Source: JAFLCM01 sp046154665 (GTDB lineage Bacteria > Planctomycetota > Phycisphaerae > Phycisphaerales > UBA1924). From it: a DNA stretch of 64,000 bases. Numbering within the stretch: the stretch's first letter is position 1; every line of letters starts with the position of its first letter. The notes beneath the pieces are model-generated. The model did not search any database, had not been told where the DNA came from, and saw only the letters and a list, made by a program, of their open reading frames with translations. The DNA is taken from NCBI GenBank assembly GCA_046154665.1, contig JBJXFG010000054.1, positions 1-64,000 on the forward strand. The letters are read 5' to 3'. Below, piece by piece: positions 59,510 through 64,000 of this stretch. The position numbers and the translations under genes were made by a program.

Positions 59510-60313
59510 ATGTCACACGAACCCTGCGAAACCCCTCTCGACCGCCGCGCCACCCTCGCCGCCCTCGGCGGTCTCGGCGCGCTCTCCGTCCTCGGCCTCG
59601 CCACCGGTGCCGCCGCGCGACACGAAGGCGAGCACGCGCCCAAGCCCGTCAACCCCAACCCCTATGCGGCGCTTCTGGGCTACGACCCCGACAAGGCCGA
59701 GTTCACCCTCGCCCGTCTGCCCTACGACCACAACGCCCTCGAACCGCACATCGACGCCCAGACGATGGAGATCCATCACTCCAAGCACCACCAGGCGTAC
59801 GTCAACGGCCTCAACAAAGCCGTCGCCGAGCTCGCCAAGGCGCGCGACGCCGCCGACTTCGCGCTCATCAAGCACTGGTCGCGCGAGCTCGCGTTCCACG
59901 GCGGGGGGCACATCAACCACGCCATCTTCTGGCACACCATGGCACCCCCCGCGAAGGACCCCGGTCAAGGCAGCGGCGGCGGCGGCAAGCCCACCCGCCA
60001 CCTCGCCAAAGCCATCGACCGCGACTTCGGTTCTTATGAGAAGTTCGTCGCCCACTTCTCCGCCGCCGCCAACGCCGTCGAGGGTGCCGGATGGGCATGG
60101 CTCGTCCTCGACCGCCTCAGCAACCGCCTCATGGTCCAGCAGATGGAGAAGCAGCAAGACATGCTCCTCACCGGCGGCGTGCCGCTCTTGGGCGTCGACG
60201 TCTGGGAGCACGCCTACTACCTGAAATATCAGAACAAGCGCGCCGACTACATCAAGGCCTGGTGGAACGTCGTCGCCTGGGAAAAAGTCGCGGCGATGTT
60301 CGAGGCGGTCTGA
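59510..60313 (+). CDS. Exported Fe/Mn superoxide dismutase
   Basis: 267 residues. A twin-arginine-like signal (D11-R12-R13-ATLAALGGLGALSVLGL) ends near ARHEG. The SOD domain follows: LPYDHNALEPHIDAQTMEIH, then INHAIFWHTM, EGAGWAWLVLD and GVDVWEHAYYLKYQ. Metal ligands by homology are H80, H136, D229 and H233. Iron or manganese cannot be decided with certainty. A glycine-rich loop (QGSGGGGKP) is longer than usual. Most Fe/MnSODs are cytoplasmic; the Tat signal makes this one periplasmic or extracellular. Divergent from moxR. Its role would be envelope superoxide defence. Confidence 0.9.
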   Translation: MSHEPCETPLDRRATLAALGGLGALSVLGLATGAAARHEGEHAPKPVNPNPYAALLGYDPDKAEFTLARLPYDHNALEPHIDAQTMEIHHSKHHQAYVNGLNKAVAELAKARDAADFALIKHWSRELAFHGGGHINHAIFWHTMAPPAKDPGQGSGGGGKPTRHLAKAIDRDFGSYEKFVAHFSAAANAVEGAGWAWLVLDRLSNRLMVQQMEKQQDMLLTGGVPLLGVDVWEHAYYLKYQNKRADYIKAWWNVVAWEKVAAMFEAV

Positions 60314-60404
60314 GTCTGCCACTGACCCGTCTTCGGCTCAGTGCTGGATCGTGCGATCAGGGTCGGTCTCGGACTGACCCGAACACCGGCCAGCGCCACG
60401 TCGC

Positions 60405-62249
60405 TCACGCCCCCGCCGCCGCGAGGCACTTCGCAACCACAGCGTCCATCTTGACCAGTTCGCCCTTGCTCTGCGTGTCCGCGCGCAGCTTGAACTCGAC
60501 CGATCCCTCCGCCAGCGCCTTGTCGCCGATGGTCAGCCGGATCGGGATGCCGATCAGGTCGGCGTCCTTGAACTTCACCCCGGGCCTTTCGTCCCGGTCG
60601 TCGACGAGAACGTCGAACCCCGCGCGGCTCATCGCGCCCGACAGCTCGCACGCCGCCTTCATCGCCGCGCTGGTCGGGTCGATGCTCATCGGCGTGATGA
60701 TCACGTGGTACGGCGCGATCGGCAGCGGCCACTTGATCCCGTTCTCGTCGTGGCTCATCTCGACGCACGCGGCCATGGTGCGCGAGACGCCGATGCCGTA
60801 GCACCCCATGATGACGCTCTGGCGTTCCTGCTTCTCGTTCAGGATGCGGAAGTCCATCGCGTCGGAGTACTTCGTGCCCAGCTTGAAGATGTGACCGACT
60901 TCGATGCCGCGCTTGGCGACGAGCTTTGACCCCGCCACCTTCGGCGAAGGGTCGCCCTCGATCGCGTTCCGCACGTCGGCGACCTTCACCCTGCCCGCGT
61001 TGTTCAACAGCGCTTCACCCACGTCACGCTTCCAGTTGAAGTACTTGACATGGTGGTCCTTCTTGTCGCTGCCGGTGGCCCAGAAGCAAGGCTTCTCGGC
61101 AACAGGGGCGGCGTCGGGGTCCACCAGCAACAGCACATCCGACCGGCCCTTGATCGACATCGGGCTCACATACCCGATCGCAAACCCCGCGGCGATCGCC
61201 TCTTTCTCCGGCGCGAGTTCGACGGCGAAGCCGGATGAAGTCTTGACCTTGCCCTCGTTGACATCATGGTCGCCGCGCACCGTCGCAAGCACCCACTTGA
61301 TGCCCTGATGCCTCGATGCCTCGATGCCTACCACCTTAAACACAATCGTCTTGAGCATGTTCCGAGGCTTCACCTTCATGAACTCCCCGACCTGCTCGAT
61401 CCCCGGCAGCCCCGGCGTGTGCACCTCCTGCAACTCGCCCGCCGGCGCGCTCATCAGATCACACGACCTCGCCCCCGTCTCACACTTCTCCACGTTCGCG
61501 GCGTAGCCCGACGCCGGGCACGTCAGGATCGTGTCCTCGCCCGCCTCGCAGTTGACCATGAACTCGTGCGACGCCGACCCACCGATGGGCCCGCTCTCGG
61601 CCTCGACCGCCGTGAAATCCAAGCCGCAGCGCGTGAAGATGTTCGTGTACGCGCGGTACATCGCGTCGTACGCCTCGTTCAGCCCGCCCTTGCCCTCGAT
61701 GTTCACATGGAACGAGTACGCGTCCTTCATGATGAACTCGCGGCACCGCAGCAGCCCCGCCCGAGGCCGCGCCTCATCACGGAACTTCGTCTGGATCTGG
61801 TAGAGATTCAGCGGGAGGCTCTTGTACGACGATACGCTCCCCTTCACCAGCTCGGTGATGGTCTCCTCGTGCGTCGGCCCCAGCGCCACCTTCATCCCCT
61901 TGCGGTCGTCGAGTTTGAACAGCAGATCGCCGTAGGCCTCGTGACGTCTGGTCCCCTCGTAAAACTCCATCGGCACGATCACCGGCATGAACAGCTCGCT
62001 CGCCCCGGCGGCGTCCATCTCCTCGCGCACGATGGCGCTGACCTTTGTGAGCGTCCGCCACGCCAGCGGCAGGTAGTCGTACACGCCGGCGGTCACGCGC
62101 CGGATGAACCCCGCCCGCGCCAGCAGGCGATGGCTGGGGCTCTCGGCGTCGGATGGGGCGTCTTTCGCCGTGGGAATCAGCGTGCGGGACCAGTTGTGAA
62201 TGACGCCGTGGCGGGCGATGGTGATGGGGGAATGCTCGGTCGTGGGCAT
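60405..62249 (-). CDS. proS: Prolyl-tRNA synthetase
   Basis: 614 residues, the long bacterial type. Class II motif 1 region: AGVYDYLPLAWRTLTKVSAI. Motif 2 with RDEARPRAGLLRCREFIMKD, and motif 3 near GCYGIGVSRTMAACVE. The editing (INS/YbaK-like) insertion lies between motifs 2 and 3 (about 250-405). The anticodon-binding domain closes the chain (YHVIITPMSIDPTS onwards). The start MPTTEHSPI is chosen by family position; the frame runs on upstream across the beta-helix gene in a different frame. Convergent with the SOD gene. Confidence 0.95.
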   Translation of the reverse strand: MPTTEHSPITIARHGVIHNWSRTLIPTAKDAPSDAESPSHRLLARAGFIRRVTAGVYDYLPLAWRTLTKVSAIVREEMDAAGASELFMPVIVPMEFYEGTRRHEAYGDLLFKLDDRKGMKVALGPTHEETITELVKGSVSSYKSLPLNLYQIQTKFRDEARPRAGLLRCREFIMKDAYSFHVNIEGKGGLNEAYDAMYRAYTNIFTRCGLDFTAVEAESGPIGGSASHEFMVNCEAGEDTILTCPASGYAANVEKCETGARSCDLMSAPAGELQEVHTPGLPGIEQVGEFMKVKPRNMLKTIVFKVVGIEASRHQGIKWVLATVRGDHDVNEGKVKTSSGFAVELAPEKEAIAAGFAIGYVSPMSIKGRSDVLLLVDPDAAPVAEKPCFWATGSDKKDHHVKYFNWKRDVGEALLNNAGRVKVADVRNAIEGDPSPKVAGSKLVAKRGIEVGHIFKLGTKYSDAMDFRILNEKQERQSVIMGCYGIGVSRTMAACVEMSHDENGIKWPLPIAPYHVIITPMSIDPTSAAMKAACELSGAMSRAGFDVLVDDRDERPGVKFKDADLIGIPIRLTIGDKALAEGSVEFKLRADTQSKGELVKMDAVVAKCLAAAGA

Positions 62250-62323
62250 AGGGGGGGAGTGTAGCGGTGAAGACCGCCAAACTCCCGATGGCCCGCAATC
62301 CGCCCGTCGTCTCGCGCCGAACG

Positions 62324-63634
62324 CTAGTAGGTGAAGTTCGCGTTGGGGTGCGTCGACCCTGCGGCGTCCGCCGCGGAGTTCCCGTTCACCGCGGCGCTCA
62401 CAGGTGCCGTTCGGTCGATGATCGGCCCGTAACTGTTGTTGGCGGCGATCGTCCAGTTGACGCCGTTGTTGGCGCACGTGTTCCGGATGATGAGGTTGCC
62501 CGCCGCAATCACCTCGATGCCGCGGTCCGCGCCGGTGCAGACGTTCGCCTCGATGTGCGAGTCCGCGCCTTCGACCCGGATATTCGACCCCGAGCCCGCG
62601 CCGGCCCCGTTGCCCGCGCACGTGTTCCCGCGGATGACGCAGGAAGACAACCCCCTGATCCCGTTCGTCGTGTTCTCGGTGGCTGTGCAGCCGCTGACCG
62701 TGCTCCCGACTCCGACGGTGATCCCGTCCAGTGTGTTCCTGCGGGCGGTGGAGTTCACGACCCTCACCGACGCGCCCCCTTGGATGCCGTTCGTGAAGTT
62801 GCCGGTCGCATCGCACTCATTCAAGACGCAGCCGGCGGCGGCGTTGAAACCCGCGGTCGTGTTGCGCTGGGCGGTACACCGGTGCGCGGAGGCCAACTCG
62901 CCCAGGACAAAGCCCGGGCCGGCGTCGGTGGTCGACGCGGTGCTGTCCAGCGCCGACGAGCCCGTCCCGACCGTGATGCCGGACTGCGCGTTGAAGAGCG
63001 CCGTGCACCGCGACACGATCCCGTCGGCCGCGAGCACGATTCCGCCGTTCTGGTTCAAGTGCGCCGAGCACTCAAGGATCTTCGCGCCGTCCGACGCCTC
63101 GATTCCGCGCGACCCGTTGAACGAGGCGGTGCAGTTGACCACGGTGCTCGAATATCCCACCATAATGCCGCACTCACCGTTGCCTGAAACCGTGACGTTC
63201 TCGACGCGGCCGCCCGCTACGTTCGGGAACCCGAGGAAGATTCCGTGGCGTTTCCACCCGCGCACCGAGCCATTGAACACGGCGATGTTCCGAGGGTCCC
63301 CCCCGTTCGCCACGGTCACGCCGTCGCCTGAGAACTGTTCCGGCCCGATCACCTCGAACCCGTTCAAGTCGAGCGTGACCCCGCTCGAGACGATTCTGAT
63401 GCCGCTCTTCGAGGCCTGGCCGATGACGTTCGCGGTGAGGTAGTACGAACCGGGCTGGGTGATCACAAAAACACTGTTGTTGTCGCCGGGGGTGTTCGTC
63501 GCGTTGACGGCGATCCGAGGCTCCGGCCCCGGCGTCGGCGCTACCGGCCCGGCTGGCGGCGTGAGCGGCCCGGCCAAGGTCACGCAAGCCACGCTCCACG
63601 CCACAATACCAATCCACGTCTCACGAATCCGCAT
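62324..63634 (-). CDS. Secreted right-handed beta-helix protein
   Basis: 436 residues. Signal peptide (about 1-21) and a Pro-rich stretch, then ITQPGSYYLTANVIG (strand leading into the helix) and about fifteen beta-helix rungs with GI-x-V and NG-G-I patterns (for example GIVLAADGIVSRCTALFNAQ). The C-terminus is IAANNSYGPIIDRTAPVSAA and ends PNANFTY. These NosD/pectate-lyase-like folds bind or cleave polysaccharide, but no catalytic residues can be identified. A paralogue's C-terminus begins 217 bp upstream, at the window edge. Confidence 0.8.
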   Translation of the reverse strand: MRIRETWIGIVAWSVACVTLAGPLTPPAGPVAPTPGPEPRIAVNATNTPGDNNSVFVITQPGSYYLTANVIGQASKSGIRIVSSGVTLDLNGFEVIGPEQFSGDGVTVANGGDPRNIAVFNGSVRGWKRHGIFLGFPNVAGGRVENVTVSGNGECGIMVGYSSTVVNCTASFNGSRGIEASDGAKILECSAHLNQNGGIVLAADGIVSRCTALFNAQSGITVGTGSSALDSTASTTDAGPGFVLGELASAHRCTAQRNTTAGFNAAAGCVLNECDATGNFTNGIQGGASVRVVNSTARRNTLDGITVGVGSTVSGCTATENTTNGIRGLSSCVIRGNTCAGNGAGAGSGSNIRVEGADSHIEANVCTGADRGIEVIAAGNLIIRNTCANNGVNWTIAANNSYGPIIDRTAPVSAAVNGNSAADAAGSTHPNANFTY

Positions 63635-63850
63635 CGCTCAGTCTCCAGCAGTGACACCCATTGAGGGCAAACACGAAATGCCCGAAAGCAGTAGGTGTCA
63701 GTTACTCGTTCACCGTTCTTTCGTATGTTAAAGCCGTGATTGCGCCGGTCAATCCCCCCGGACTCGCCTCCGTGGGACAGGTGACGGAACGTCCCGGAGG
63801 CGGTCTTTCGGATGCGGCGAGTGCGGTGCGTCCACCGCGGTTGCCGGCTA

Positions 63851-64000
63851 TCAGCGCGAGAAGTTGGCGTTGGGGTCGGTCGTGCCCAGGTTTCCGGGCG
63901 CGGAGGGGCCGTTCACGCCCTGCGTGGCGACGGCGACGCGGTCGATGATGGGGCCGTAGAAGTTGTTGGCGACGATGGAGTAGTCGGTGGCGTTGGTGAC
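63851..64000 (-). CDS. C-terminal part of a second beta-helix protein (cut by window end)
   Basis: The last 49 residues of a protein whose start lies beyond the window. It reads IVANNFYGPIIDRVAVATQG, ends TDPNANFSR, and matches the C-terminus of the 436-aa gene (IAANNSYGPIIDR, PNANF). It is therefore a tandem paralogue on the same strand. Confidence 0.8.
   Translation of the reverse strand, partial: VTNATDYSIVANNFYGPIIDRVAVATQGVNGPSAPGNLGTTDPNANFSR

Noticed and set aside
62250..62816. A 189-codon N-terminal extension of ProS
   Set aside because: It overlaps the beta-helix gene in another frame and has no similarity to synthetase sequence; ProS begins at the usual position with the ATG at 62249.

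Overview
The window is high-GC DNA, most likely from a planctomycete of the class Phycisphaerae. Six secreted proteins here end in paired dockerin-like calcium loops followed by a C-terminal Phe-Gly-x-x-Cys-type tail. This 'GC-type dockerin' architecture is typical of that lineage. A MoxR/DUF58/Bat operon, a prepilin-like H-X9-DG protein, right-handed beta-helix proteins and many short palindromic repeats fit the same assignment. No rRNA, tRNA, CRISPR array, integrase or transposase was recognised, so this reads as chromosome with small accessory patches.

Layout. 0-0.7 kb: no convincing gene. 0.7-3.7 kb (minus): an unknown 568-aa helical protein, a prokaryotic viperin (antiviral radical SAM enzyme) and a 59-aa SMP-like protein. 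3.9-6.0 kb (plus): a FlaA1/CapD-type nucleotide-sugar dehydratase and a small helical protein. 6.2-10.4 kb (minus): a PstS-like secreted protein with dockerin loops and a prepilin-like protein. 10.4-12.1 kb: a duplicated regulatory segment flanking an unknown 271-aa gene. 12.1-16.8 kb: a 2-oxo-acid dehydrogenase E2, GNAT acetyltransferases, ApaG, MscL and a PDZ protein. 16.9-20.9 kb (minus): a probable polyphosphate operon of thymidylate-kinase-like P-loop protein, CHAD protein and Ppx/GppA-HD phosphatase. 21.2-30.9 kb: a dockerin protein, an SDR, a 1674-aa AsmA-like protein, Dps, an FkbM methyltransferase and a small membrane protein. 30.9-35.0 kb (minus): a lower-GC patch with a coiled-coil GIY-YIG protein and a zinc-ribbon protein, followed by RecQ. 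35.1-49.2 kb: four dockerin proteins, a second thymidylate-kinase-like protein, a TlpA-like thioredoxin, a solute-binding protein and a polyferredoxin-TPR fusion. 49.4-59.2 kb (minus): the MoxR-DUF58-DUF4381-BatA-BatB-BatC-BatD-BatE cluster. 59.5-64.0 kb: an exported superoxide dismutase, ProS and two beta-helix proteins, the last cut by the window edge.

How the genes fit together. Antiviral ddh-nucleotide synthesis is encoded at the left edge. Polyphosphate binding and turnover is suggested by the CHAD-Ppx pair, whose reading frames overlap. Envelope maintenance is served by AsmA, MscL, the Bat cluster and an exported SOD. A surface set of dockerin-tailed proteins probably shares one anchoring route.

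The most unusual observations are: the viperin gene with an unrecognised upstream partner; a duplicated promoter/start-codon segment that now drives an unrelated gene; a perfect 26-bp palindrome with a CTG-N10-CAG core upstream of recQ; the P-loop Lys-to-Arg kinase in the polyphosphate operon; and several families of palindromic repeats, some of them translated inside genes. Most CDS starts below were chosen by me from Shine-Dalgarno spacing and domain position. They are predictions.
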